From: Muribaculaceae bacterium
Lineage (GTDB): Bacteria > Bacteroidota > Bacteroidia > Bacteroidales > Muribaculaceae
Assembly (NCBI GenBank): GCA_023663365.1
Contig: JAMPHP010000001.1
Location: forward strand, 730,967-794,966
DNA length: 64,000 nucleotides
Direction of reading: 5' to 3'
Shown here: one piece after another, positions 15,394-23,953 of the stretch
Numbering within the stretch: the first letter of the stretch is position 1
Layout: every line of letters starts with the position of its first letter
The notes under the pieces: model-generated
Databases searched by the model: none
The model's input: only the letters and a program-made list of their open reading frames with translations
Told to the model about the DNA's origin: nothing
Position numbers and translations under genes: made by a program

Positions 15394-16770
15394 TTAGAGG
15401 TCGCGGGGATCGGGAGCGTCGGTTTCGTCGACGGGAATGTCGGTGTTGACATTCTTGCAGCCTACCACAGCGTAGAAGAAGAGATAAGCGAGCATTGCCA
15501 CTACGAGCCAGTAGGAAGCCATGTAGCCTGCGCTTCCTGCGATAGCGTTCTGGATAAGAGGCATCACGCCACCGCCTACTACCATCATCATGAAGATGCC
15601 GGAAGCCTGAGCTGTGTATTTGCCGAGACCTTCGACAGCGAGGTTGAAGATACCACCCCACATCACCGAAGTGCAGAGGCCGCAGAGCACCAGGAAGAGG
15701 GCCTTGGCAGGCACCTGAGCCATCGAGAAGCCGTCGGCGGCGCTATATGCGGGCATCGACACGCGAATTTCGCCGGGGAGGAAGATGGCGATGCAGATGA
15801 AGAAGATAGCAGTGAGCGATACCACTAGGAGCTGCATACGGCTCGATACCTTGCCCGAGATAAGGCTCGATACGAGGCGGCCTACGAGCATCAGGAGCCA
15901 GTAGATGGCGGCCACGCCACCGGCCACGGCAGCGGCATTTTCCTGGATGCCGGAAACGGCACTGTCGCTGAGGTAGAAGATGAGCATGCCGGGGATGCCG
16001 ATTTCGATACCTACATAGAAGAAGATGCCAATCACGCCAAGCACGGTGTGGCGGAAGTTCCAGGGGCTGTGCGGGGCTTTTACTTTCACTGCTTTGCCGC
16101 CCTTCTGCAGGTGAGGCTCGGGGATGGCTACGCAGGAGATGATGATGAATGCTGCCACGAATACGCCCATGGCGATGAAGAGCAGGGGAGCAACATCGCT
16201 CATGCCGGTTGTTGCGGTTACCTGACCGATGAGCATACCCACGAAGAGGGGAGTGAGTGTGCCTGCGAGGGAGTTGAAAGTACCGCCTGTCTGCACGAGC
16301 TGGTTGCCGGTGTTACCACCGCCGCCGAGCATGTTGAGCATGGGGTTTACCACGGTGTTGAGCATGCACACGCAGAAACCGCAGGTGAAGGCACCAAGGA
16401 GGTAGATGATGAAATTGAGGGTGACCATCTGCTCGCCCACGGGGAATACTTCGATAGATGCACCGAATACACCCGAGAGCCACTGGAGGATAAGACCGGC
16501 CAGGCCTACAATCATAGCGTAGAGTGCGGTCTTCTTATAGCCGATTTTTGTGAGGAGATTGCCTGCAGGAATACCCATGAAGAGATAGGCAAGGAAGTTC
16601 ATCATGTTGCCGAGCATGCCGGACCATTCGTAGTTGTTTTTCCAGATGGTGCCAAGTGGTGCTGCAAGATTGGTGACGAACGAAATCATGGCGAAAAGGA
16701 AGAACATCGCTATGACAGCCACGATGTTGCCTCTTGCCGGAGCGCTTTGCGCCTTTGATGCTGTTGACAT
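15394..16770 (-). CDS. MFS permease, FucP/GlcP-like
   Basis: A 458-residue facilitator with about 12 membrane segments. It resembles the fucose/glucose-galactose proton symporter branch (IAMFFLFAMISFVTNLAAPL near the start, NTVVNPMLNMLGGGGNTGNQLVQTGGTFNSLAG split across a conserved loop, and VMWGGIFNLAVEGLGKYTAQASG near the end). It probably imports a monosaccharide or a related acid. It has its own promoter (16847-16877) and a terminator at its 3' end, so it is a separate transcription unit from glycerate kinase unless the terminator leaks. The exact substrate is unknown; if it feeds glycerate kinase, a sugar acid would be logical, but this is speculation. Confidence 0.88.
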   Translation of the reverse strand: MSTASKAQSAPARGNIVAVIAMFFLFAMISFVTNLAAPLGTIWKNNYEWSGMLGNMMNFLAYLFMGIPAGNLLTKIGYKKTALYAMIVGLAGLILQWLSGVFGASIEVFPVGEQMVTLNFIIYLLGAFTCGFCVCMLNTVVNPMLNMLGGGGNTGNQLVQTGGTFNSLAGTLTPLFVGMLIGQVTATTGMSDVAPLLFIAMGVFVAAFIIISCVAIPEPHLQKGGKAVKVKAPHSPWNFRHTVLGVIGIFFYVGIEIGIPGMLIFYLSDSAVSGIQENAAAVAGGVAAIYWLLMLVGRLVSSLISGKVSSRMQLLVVSLTAIFFICIAIFLPGEIRVSMPAYSAADGFSMAQVPAKALFLVLCGLCTSVMWGGIFNLAVEGLGKYTAQASGIFMMMVVGGGVMPLIQNAIAGSAGYMASYWLVVAMLAYLFFYAVVGCKNVNTDIPVDETDAPDPRDL

Positions 16771-16846
16771 TGGTGTTAGAAACGGTTTAAGTTATGTGAT
16801 TTTGTTGGATTCAAGGTTTCTGATGCCACAAGAGCATTATTTCGCA

Positions 16847-16877
16847 CAAAGTTAGCAATATTTTTTTCAAACATAAA
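16847..16877 (-). promoter_or_regulatory. promoter for the MFS permease gene
   Basis: Minus strand TTTA (16874-16877, one mismatch to TTTG), 19 bp, then TAACTTTG (16847-16854). The predicted leader is about 70 nt. Confidence 0.55.
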
Positions 16878-16928
16878 CCGATGCGGCCTAAAAAAATGTA
16901 AAAAAACAGCTGAGTACTCCGTGAGGTG

Positions 16929-17432
16929 TCAGTCCACCAGTAGCAGTGCATAGCAGGAAAGAGGAGCGTCGGGTTGCGGAGGCATGTTGATGCTGAGACC
17001 TGCGGCACGGACGGTGGCGACAAGGTCGATGCCGCAAGCCTCGGGAGAGGGTAGCACTTCGGAGGGGTGCGGGCATGCATCGGGCTTGCACTCGGCACAG
17101 CGTGTGCAGGGGCCGGTGCCGAAAGCGAGAGCGCGGTAAAAGCCGTCGGAGCAGAGCGCGCGGTTTGTCTTTAATGCCAGCGGGGTGCCTTGTGCCATGC
17201 TGTGGACCCCGAAAATGATGGCTCGGCTGTAGCAACCGAGTATTTCGGCAGTCTCTTTCCAGCCCGGCGCAAAAGGCGGGCAGCTGCGGCTGTGTCCGTA
17301 GCGGGGGCATCCGTAGCGGCACTTCATGATTACCCACGGAGCCGTGATTATCTCGGCGGCAGGTATTATGCGGGCTACAAAGGCACCTCCGTCAAGGAGG
17401 AGTGATATGTATTTGTCGAGGTTCGGTAGCAT
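16929..17432 (-). CDS. DUF2284 cysteine-rich metal-binding protein
   Basis: A 167-residue protein starting MLPNLDKYISLLLDG (ATG at 17432; the longer frame opens with GTG inside the SRP RNA U-tract). It is rich in cysteine: CRYGCPRYGHSRSCPPFAP near residues 38-56 and CTRCAECKPDACPHP near 110-124. The pattern is that of DUF2284, a family of presumed metal- or iron-sulfur-binding proteins with no defined reaction. No signal peptide. It starts 12 bp downstream of the SRP RNA U-tract on the same strand with no separate promoter visible, so it may be expressed by readthrough. A T-rich stretch follows its stop. Confidence 0.8.
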   Translation of the reverse strand: MLPNLDKYISLLLDGGAFVARIIPAAEIITAPWVIMKCRYGCPRYGHSRSCPPFAPGWKETAEILGCYSRAIIFGVHSMAQGTPLALKTNRALCSDGFYRALAFGTGPCTRCAECKPDACPHPSEVLPSPEACGIDLVATVRAAGLSINMPPQPDAPLSCYALLLVD

Positions 17433-17451
17433 GAGCGCGGGCACAAAAAAA

Positions 17452-17548
17452 GGGTAAGCTATCTACATCGCGCCGCATCGACCCGATACCCTTGCTTCGG
17501 TCAAGACCTGGGGGAATTCTCGGGGAGCTGGCCGTGTAGGACTTACCC
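17452..17548 (-). ncRNA. ffs: signal recognition particle RNA (small bacterial type)
   Basis: A 97-nt minus-strand RNA forms a long hairpin closed by GGGTAAG / CTTACCC, then CTACA / TGTAG, and contains the SRP domain IV signature: CAGG on the 5' side of the loop and AGCAAGGGTA on the 3' side, ten bases apart, as in the E. coli 4.5S RNA core. A U-tract follows at 17445-17451 and a TACCTTTG promoter precedes it. The tip reads TCTTGACCGA rather than the familiar TCCGGAAGGA, so the apical loop seems to be of the UGAC (URRC) type instead of GGAA. Confidence 0.85.
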
Positions 17549-17553
17549 GGCTG

Positions 17554-17584
17554 CAAAGGTACTGCCTTTTTTTTGCTCGGCAAT
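17554..17584 (-). promoter_or_regulatory. promoter for the SRP RNA gene
   Basis: Minus strand ATTG (17581-17584, one mismatch to TTTG), 19 bp, TACCTTTG (17554-17561). The start is predicted within a few bases of the RNA 5' end at 17548. Confidence 0.65.
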
Positions 17585-17625
17585 ACCTTTGTGTGTATTT
17601 TAACAAACTTTTGCAAAGAGCAAAC

Positions 17626-18252
17626 TCAATCAGGCACTCCTACGCGGCGGAAAGTGTAGTCGCGGTCGGCCACCTCACACGACATGATTTCGCCATGATG
17701 CACCTTAATGTCGTCGATAGTGCGGTAGCGGTTGAAGACTTCGCGCACGGCAGGAGTAAGGGCTACGCGCCAGTGATCAACCGTGGCCTTGCTCAGAGAG
17801 TCGAGTACTGGTTGTTGCATACCGGTGAGGATGTTCTGCGAGAATGTCACGCCCGATGGGTCTACGAGCACCTGCATTGTGGTGGGGTCGAATGTAATGG
17901 CAAGGTCGTCGTCATCATCGTCGGTACATGCATATCGGCCCGTGATGGATGCTGTGGCAGCAACGCTTGCCTCGTAGGGCTCGTCGGGAGATAAAGCTTC
18001 ACCCGTCACTGATTGCTCAACTTCGATAACGGCGCTTATTATCACCGAGCCGGTACCTTTCTTGTTCAGATCGGGTGCGAAGTCAAGCGATACGGTCATG
18101 TTTGCGTCGGAAGCTCCGGGCACGGCGATTAGTCGCTCCGGGTTGCCCTGCCACTGACCGGCGAAGAGCTCGGTGCGCGAGCACGAAGTGAATGTGATGA
18201 TGCCGAAAAGGAGTGCTATAAGTGCGAAGAAGCTGATGGTGCTGAGTTTCAT
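17626..18252 (-). CDS. hypothetical lipoprotein
   Basis: A 208-residue protein with a type II signal peptide: hydrophobic ALIALLFGIITF followed by the lipobox FTSC with Cys near residue 24. The mature part is beta-rich and acidic, with a DDDDDD run near residue 112, and shows no motif I recognise. It starts 39 bp after the stop of the GT2 gene and could be the last member of the long minus-strand run from 39.3 kb, or separately expressed. Function unknown; a small envelope protein is all the sequence supports. Confidence 0.75.
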   Translation of the reverse strand: MKLSTISFFALIALLFGIITFTSCSRTELFAGQWQGNPERLIAVPGASDANMTVSLDFAPDLNKKGTGSVIISAVIEVEQSVTGEALSPDEPYEASVAATASITGRYACTDDDDDDLAITFDPTTMQVLVDPSGVTFSQNILTGMQQPVLDSLSKATVDHWRVALTPAVREVFNRYRTIDDIKVHHGEIMSCEVADRDYTFRRVGVPD

Positions 18253-18291
18253 ACGTAAAGAATTTATATGGTGTTATAAATTCTTAACACT

Positions 18292-19236
18292 TCATTTCAT
18301 GAAAAGTTCAGACAAGCCAAGGCATACTTTTCGCCCGCACAATGAGAGCAGAGCACCGGCTTTGTTCTTGAGCCTTACCCGGCTGTCGGTGAGCATGGCC
18401 AGGCGGTGCTCGCGCACGAATTTCCAACAGCGGTCGGCGAGCTCTGTTTTGCCGTGGCGCGAACTCAGCAGGAAGATGTTGAAGTAGGCACTGAAGCTGC
18501 GGGCGAGGGCTGCATGCGATGCTTCGCGACAAGCCTCAGCCACAAATGCCCGCAGGCTGTCGACAGCCCAAAGGGCATCGGCGCGGCTTTCGCTCCAAGT
18601 GTTGATGAAACTTTCGGAGTTGGGCCGATAGTAGTATATTACCTCGTCGGTGACAGCAATGCTGCGAGCCCGAAGATATATGGGCGCGAAAGCCTGAAGA
18701 TCTTCATATCTTCGGCCTTTTACAAAGGGTGAGCCGAGCAATGTGCGGCGATATAGTTTGGCCCACGCCGACGGATGATGTGGCCACTCCTGATATAAAG
18801 TCGAGATAAGGGCATCTTCGGGAGATATCAATTTGGGAAGATGCTCACCACTATTATTATAGTTTGGTTCTTGTGTGAATTGGGCTATCGCAATATCGCA
18901 CTTCGGCGATGTTGTCATTATGGTGTACATTCGCTCCAAGGCGTGCCTAAGGAGCATGTCGTCGGCATCAAGATAGAAGATATATTCGCCTCGTGAACTT
19001 GATGTGCCAATATTTCTTGCTTCTGAAACGCCTACAGGGTCAACAGAAAGGTGCCTAACTACGCCGGGATGCTCCTCCGCATACATCCGGCAGATAGCGG
19101 GTGAGGAGTCGGTGGAGCCGTTGTCCACGAGGATGAGCTCGAAGTTGCGGAATGTCTGTGCGAGTACGCTCTCGATGCACTCTTCAAGGTACTTCGCTGC
19201 ATTGTAGACAGGTACTATCACCGATATTTCAGGCAT
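18292..19236 (-). CDS. GT-A family 2 glycosyltransferase
   Basis: A 314-residue glycosyltransferase, probably cytoplasmic or membrane-peripheral. The N-terminal nucleotide-binding fold is clear: PEISVIVPVYNAAKYLEECI, ELILVDNGSTDSS, EARNIG and the metal-binding YIFYLDADDML (DxDD near residue 92). The C-terminal 180 residues have no recognisable acceptor domain. It follows the GHL10 gene with a 4-bp gap. The sugar and acceptor are unknown. Its place in the run with peptidoglycan salvage genes may reflect shared cell-envelope regulation rather than a shared pathway. Confidence 0.9.
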   Translation of the reverse strand: MPEISVIVPVYNAAKYLEECIESVLAQTFRNFELILVDNGSTDSSPAICRMYAEEHPGVVRHLSVDPVGVSEARNIGTSSSRGEYIFYLDADDMLLRHALERMYTIMTTSPKCDIAIAQFTQEPNYNNSGEHLPKLISPEDALISTLYQEWPHHPSAWAKLYRRTLLGSPFVKGRRYEDLQAFAPIYLRARSIAVTDEVIYYYRPNSESFINTWSESRADALWAVDSLRAFVAEACREASHAALARSFSAYFNIFLLSSRHGKTELADRCWKFVREHRLAMLTDSRVRLKNKAGALLSLCGRKVCLGLSELFMK

Positions 19237-19240
19237 GGTG

Positions 19241-20719
19241 CTATTTTATATAAATTGGTGCCGACGGCTTGGATTCGACATTCACGCGACTTAATGCCGT
19301 GACCACGTAGACTCCTTCGCCGGGAGCGTCGAAGTGCGTGTCGGCTGTAATACCGACCAGAGCAGAGGCGTCGTCGATGTCTATTTCATGCCGGCTCGTG
19401 AAGCGGTATACTGCAAATCGGATTGCATCGGAGGCAGAGCCCGAAGCGGGTGCTGCCTTCCAGGAAAATGAGCTTGCACTGCCCGGCCTGATGTCGGTGA
19501 CAGGTGCCGGAGCGTCGGCGCATAGCTGAGGATAATCGGGCACAAGCGCGCTCGAAGAGTGAAGTGACGTAGCCAGCGAGTCGGCCACGCCGCGGATATT
19601 GCGGGAGAGGGCATATCCCGGCCACCAGCACACACCTTGTATACGGTCGGTGGCGCGGGTGAGTGCCAGCTTGCGGTTGAGCTGCGATGCAAGGGGCGAT
19701 GGTGCGAGGTCGGGTTTGGTCATGGTTCGCTCCACGTCCTGCCCTACGTAGATATGGCACTTGCCAACGTCGACACCGGCCCACCAGTCGACCAGCACGA
19801 GGTATGAGGCAGCTTTGTGCTCGAGCTCCCAATAGAGCTGGGGCATGAGGTAGTCAATCCATCCTTTACGGGCCCAAAGGAGCACATCGGCATAGAGGGC
19901 GTCGTAGTTCTCCAGGCCTCGGGTATCGCTGCCGGCGGGGTCGGATGTCTTGTTGCGGTATATGCCGAAAGGGCTTATGCCGAAGCGGACCCAAGGCTTG
20001 GCGGCTCGGATGCGTCGGTGGATATCTTCTATCAGCAGGTCCACATTGTGCCTTCGCCAGTCGGCGAGCTTCATCCCTTTGCCGTATTTCGCATAGGATT
20101 TGCTGTCAGGAAATTTTTTTCCGGGGATTGGATAAGGATAAAAGTAGTCGTCGAAGTGAATACCGTCGACATCATAGCGAGCCACGATGTCGTCAACCAC
20201 ACGGCCAATATGCTCGCGGTTTTCGGGGAGCGCCGGGTCGAAATACAGTTTTCCACCGTAGTTGACGAAGCGCTCCGGATGGGAGTGGTAGATGTGGTTC
20301 TTGGGGAGTGCCGAAATCTGGCGGGTGTTCGATGTCACACGGTAGGGGTTGAGCCAGGCATGGAGCTCCAAGCCTCTTGCATGAGCCTCGGCAATCATGA
20401 ACTCAAGAGGATCCCAAAAAGGCACCGGCGCTTTGCCTCCCTTCGTAAGGTAGCAACTCCATGGCTCTAATTTGCTGGCATAGAATGAGTCGGCTTGCGG
20501 GCGTACTTGAAAAATGACGGCATTGACCCCCATCGCCGCGAGGCTGTCGAGCTGGCTGCGCAAGTAGGCTTTGTTTCGCTCGGTGCCGTTGCGGAGGTAT
20601 TGCTCCTGAAACACCGTGTGGAGCCACGCTCCGCGAAACTCCCTTTTGGGTGTCATCTGTGCCGTACCAAAGAGGGCGCTCAGGGATATGATGCTTAATA
20701 TTAATGAACGGATCAACAT
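19241..20719 (-). CDS. GHL10-type (DUF187, YngK-like) glycosyl hydrolase
   Basis: A 492-residue exported protein. ATG at 20719 gives MLIRSLILSIISLSALFGTAQ, a good signal peptide; the longer frame begins with TTG. The body is a (beta/alpha)8 barrel of the glycosyl-hydrolase-like 10 family: REFRGAWLHTVFQEQY, VNAVIFQVRPQADSFY, LHAWLNPYRV, VDGIHFDDYFYPYP with the acidic pair likely to be catalytic, RFGISPFGIYRN and IDYLMPQLYW. The last 90 residues look like a fibronectin-type or wall-binding beta domain. Members of this family have been linked to cell-wall glycan turnover, which suits the neighbouring MurNAc genes, but the substrate is not fixed. Confidence 0.9.
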   Translation of the reverse strand: MLIRSLILSIISLSALFGTAQMTPKREFRGAWLHTVFQEQYLRNGTERNKAYLRSQLDSLAAMGVNAVIFQVRPQADSFYASKLEPWSCYLTKGGKAPVPFWDPLEFMIAEAHARGLELHAWLNPYRVTSNTRQISALPKNHIYHSHPERFVNYGGKLYFDPALPENREHIGRVVDDIVARYDVDGIHFDDYFYPYPIPGKKFPDSKSYAKYGKGMKLADWRRHNVDLLIEDIHRRIRAAKPWVRFGISPFGIYRNKTSDPAGSDTRGLENYDALYADVLLWARKGWIDYLMPQLYWELEHKAASYLVLVDWWAGVDVGKCHIYVGQDVERTMTKPDLAPSPLASQLNRKLALTRATDRIQGVCWWPGYALSRNIRGVADSLATSLHSSSALVPDYPQLCADAPAPVTDIRPGSASSFSWKAAPASGSASDAIRFAVYRFTSRHEIDIDDASALVGITADTHFDAPGEGVYVVTALSRVNVESKPSAPIYIK

Positions 20720-20764
20720 AAAGGCGAAGTTACGCAAAAAAGTGCGGAATGGCAAAAAGCACGG

Positions 20765-23269
20765 TCAATAATCCTCATCATCGTCGTCGAAGTGCATCAT
20801 CTCGGCATTGATTGAAAGCCCGATTTCGCGCTTGCTCAGGACGTCGAAGTGCCGAAGGACCGAGGTCAGCACACCGTCGGGAGCCTTGCTCATACCTATT
20901 GCGAGCCTGCGCCGTGCCCGCGAGAAAGCAACATAGAGCAGGCGTGCGCGGTCGTCAATAGAGCCGAACGAAGAGCTTGCATCGAATACTATCACATTGT
21001 CGGCTTCGAGTCCCTTGGCTTTGTGGACAGTCATCACCGACAGGCGCTCTCGCACAATGCCGTTGGCGAATAGGTCTGACTCGTGATAGGTCATAAGATC
21101 GTAGAGATGTGCCGCTACTTGGTCGCGCAGATGCGGCTCGGCCTCGTCGTTGACGATATGCTTTCCGATGAGCTCGAGAATGTAGTCGAAATGCTCAATC
21201 TTCTCGATGGCTCCCGTAGTGGTGAAGAAAGAGTGAGCTTCGTCGGTGAACCGTGCAAGCGAACCTCCGCGCTCGAAAAGTTGACCGCGGCATGTGGAGT
21301 AAAACGGGCCATAGTAGCGTCGGAAGCGCTGAGCCACGCGCAGCAGTGTAGGGTTGTCTTTGAGCTCGATTATGTCGGGCAGTTTGGCGCGTGCCGCAGG
21401 AAGCATGGCCAGGCACAGTTCCGCCGTGACAGCGGTGTCGGTAGCTGCATTGTGAAGCTCTCCATCATAGCTGAGGCTTGGGCACAGCATGGCGGCAAGG
21501 TCGCCGAGGCGATGGCTGCGCAGACCGGGAAAGAGAAGGCGCGACACCGACAAGGTATCGATGGCGGTGACATCCTTGTCGAGCTGCTCTATCGCGGGCA
21601 GGGAGGTGCGTCGCGAGATATTCTCACGTAATATTGCTTTATCGAAGGATATATTGTGCCCGCAAAGCAGGTCGACATCGGCAAGATAATCGTGCAGCAT
21701 GGCGAAGGCACTGTCGGCTGAGACTTTTTCGGCACTTTCGTAGACCGGTATCAGCGGGTTTGGTATGCCATCGGCGAGTTCGCGCGGAAGGCTTCTGTCG
21801 CTTTCTATGAAGATCGATAGCTCCGAACCGTCGATTTTGCGTCCGTCGCGCAGCTTTATGGCGGCAATCTGCACCACATCGTCAGCGAAGATGTCAAGGC
21901 CGCTTGTTTCGGTGTCGATTACGGCTATCGTTTGGCCCGACATACTCCCGACAAAGCGCTCTATCTCTGTCGAGCCTTCGCTGAGCAATTCGTAAGGCCC
22001 CATGGCGCAGCCTCGCATACGTCGCACCAGATTACGCGCACCGCCCAGAGTCTTGGATGCTCCGGTCTGATAGAGCAGGCGGGCCCACGCGTGGCGGCTC
22101 GAAGGCAGTGCCACCGCCGCGAGGTGTGCGCTGATGGTTTTGAACGGTATCTGGTTGAAAACGTCCTGCTTGGATATGTGGAAATGCTCTATACCGAGTT
22201 TACGCAGGGCGTAAGCCACCTCATCGCCTTCGGCATTTGTGCGGGTGAGGATAGTGACGCTTTCATCGGGGTTCTCGGCCAACATCCTCCTGGCTGTGGC
22301 TGCGGCCATGATGCGGAGGTTTCCGGCCGATGCCGTGAAGGCTGTGAGCGCCTGGGCACTTCTGTCGGTGCGCACGGCTTTAGGAAGCAGTGCCGGGTCG
22401 ATGTTCAGCCACATTGTGGCAAGGTTGTTGCACAGCTCCACTAGATATGCCGGCGACCGATAGTTCCGGCTAAGGCTCATGATGTGCCCTCCGCACATGC
22501 GCTTGATGGCATCGAGGGCTCTGCCGCCGGCTCCGATGAAGTTGAAGATAGCCTGCTGCTCGTCGCCGAGGAAGAGGCGGCAATGGTCGCCGGTGTCGGT
22601 CACACGCTCTACTATGGCAAGCTGCAGCGGGGTCATATCTTGCACTTCATCCACCTGAATCCACTTGAAAGAGCTCATGCTGAGGCTGCCCGGGGGCGCG
22701 TTGTTGAGGGCAGTGTAGGCCTGCAGTAGGATGTCGTCGAAGTCTATGAGCCCGTTTTCCTCTTTGAAGCGGGAGTAGGCCTCCATGCGCTCGAGGTCGA
22801 TGGCTGTGGGTATCCTGCGCGGATTGTGGCACACCCACTCGGGATGCCCGCTGTCGCGCTGGTACTCGAAGGCATACATATCGAGGAAGTTCTTCACATC
22901 CATTGCCCGCACCACACCGAGCGAGGCGAGCACTTCGCGGCGGTCCTCTTCGTCGAGCACTGTGGTCTCTTGCGGGATTATGCCGTTTTCATAAAGAAAT
23001 CTCAGGCAGAAGCGGTGCATATTGCCCACGAACAGCCCCTGCGGGCGGCTACCCACGTATGCCGATATACGGCTTGTCATCTCACGGGCGGCACGGTTGG
23101 TGAAAGTGACGCACAGCATATCGGAGAACGGCACTCCGAGCACCGATGCCGCGTGCGAGATACGCCTGGCAAGGATGTGAGTCTTGCCGCATCCCGGTCC
23201 GGCGAGCACCAGCGCCGAGCGGCCGTGCCACTCTACGATGGCTTGCTGGAGGCTGTCGTCGACTTCCAT
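20765..23269 (-). CDS. UvrD/Rep-type helicase with embedded DnaQ-like 3'-5' exonuclease
   Basis: An 834-residue SF1A helicase interrupted by an exonuclease (residue numbers count from the GTG at 23272; I start at the next codon, ATG 23269). Helicase motifs: Walker A AGPGCGKT at 24-31, DEVQD at 208-212, SRNYRSP near 268, then after the insertion MTVHKAKGLE at 747-756 and YVAFSRARRRL at 780-790. The insertion (about 445-625) has all DEDDh residues: D453 and E455 in VIDTETSGL, D544 in GHNISFD, H607 and D612 in HNAATD. One polypeptide can thus unwind DNA and degrade a 3' end. It lies 9 bp downstream of the SGNH gene, an odd place for a DNA repair enzyme. Confidence 0.93.
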   Translation of the reverse strand: MEVDDSLQQAIVEWHGRSALVLAGPGCGKTHILARRISHAASVLGVPFSDMLCVTFTNRAAREMTSRISAYVGSRPQGLFVGNMHRFCLRFLYENGIIPQETTVLDEEDRREVLASLGVVRAMDVKNFLDMYAFEYQRDSGHPEWVCHNPRRIPTAIDLERMEAYSRFKEENGLIDFDDILLQAYTALNNAPPGSLSMSSFKWIQVDEVQDMTPLQLAIVERVTDTGDHCRLFLGDEQQAIFNFIGAGGRALDAIKRMCGGHIMSLSRNYRSPAYLVELCNNLATMWLNIDPALLPKAVRTDRSAQALTAFTASAGNLRIMAAATARRMLAENPDESVTILTRTNAEGDEVAYALRKLGIEHFHISKQDVFNQIPFKTISAHLAAVALPSSRHAWARLLYQTGASKTLGGARNLVRRMRGCAMGPYELLSEGSTEIERFVGSMSGQTIAVIDTETSGLDIFADDVVQIAAIKLRDGRKIDGSELSIFIESDRSLPRELADGIPNPLIPVYESAEKVSADSAFAMLHDYLADVDLLCGHNISFDKAILRENISRRTSLPAIEQLDKDVTAIDTLSVSRLLFPGLRSHRLGDLAAMLCPSLSYDGELHNAATDTAVTAELCLAMLPAARAKLPDIIELKDNPTLLRVAQRFRRYYGPFYSTCRGQLFERGGSLARFTDEAHSFFTTTGAIEKIEHFDYILELIGKHIVNDEAEPHLRDQVAAHLYDLMTYHESDLFANGIVRERLSVMTVHKAKGLEADNVIVFDASSSFGSIDDRARLLYVAFSRARRRLAIGMSKAPDGVLTSVLRHFDVLSKREIGLSINAEMMHFDDDDEDY

Positions 23270-23278
23270 CACTTCGTG

Positions 23279-23944
23279 TTATTCGGTCACGTAGGGCAGT
23301 ACGGCATCGCGCCAGATCATATATCCCGGTGCGAGCAGATGCAGGCCGTCGTTGGTGAGATCTGTCCGCAGATTTTGCTGCTCGTCGCAGAAGAGGGGAT
23401 ATAAGTCAATCCAGACGATTTCTTTCCGCTCGGCCAAAGGTTTGAGCCGGGCGTTGATGTCGCGGATTACCTGCTCCTTGCCTGTCATCTTTTTGTAGCG
23501 GCCGAAGGAGTTGTTGATCGGCAGCATGGACTGGAGGTAAATCTTTGTGCGCGGCGAGCCCTTGCGGATGTGGTCGATGAGGCCTTCGACGGCGGTGGCT
23601 ATGGAGTCGGCATCGAGGTCGTGGCTCACATCGTTTGCACCGCACATCAGGAAGATTTTAGCGGGCTGCCCTTTGAGCACGCCGTCGAGGCGCAGGTCTA
23701 TGCCCTCGGCTATGTCGCCGTTGATGCCGCGGTTGAGCACGTTTGGCATACGCAGGAGTTCGTGCCACTCACAGCCGTGGGTGAGGCTGTTTCCCAAAAA
23801 TACAATCGAAGTGCTGTCGGTGCCGAGCGCATCGAAGATAGAAGCCCGCTGATAGTAGAGCTCGTTGAATTTTTCGGCAGAGGCAGCCCCGACACCCGCT
23901 AAGGATGCCAGAACTGCCACTGCCAGACGTCGGAGGATATTCAT
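23279..23944 (-). CDS. secreted SGNH/GDSL hydrolase
   Basis: A 221-residue exported esterase-like protein (signal peptide ending near GAASA). All four SGNH blocks are present: FLGNSLTHG (nucleophile Ser), NRGINGDI, MCGANDVSHD and NDGLHLLAPGY (Asp and His). It belongs to the group that includes sialate and carbohydrate O-acetylesterases and PAF-acetylhydrolase-like proteins. It follows murQ by 9 bp, so removal of O-acetyl groups from wall sugars such as O-acetylated MurNAc is an attractive inference, but unproven. Confidence 0.88.
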   Translation of the reverse strand: MNILRRLAVAVLASLAGVGAASAEKFNELYYQRASIFDALGTDSTSIVFLGNSLTHGCEWHELLRMPNVLNRGINGDIAEGIDLRLDGVLKGQPAKIFLMCGANDVSHDLDADSIATAVEGLIDHIRKGSPRTKIYLQSMLPINNSFGRYKKMTGKEQVIRDINARLKPLAERKEIVWIDLYPLFCDEQQNLRTDLTNDGLHLLAPGYMIWRDAVLPYVTE

Positions 23945-23953
23945 TATAGTGTG

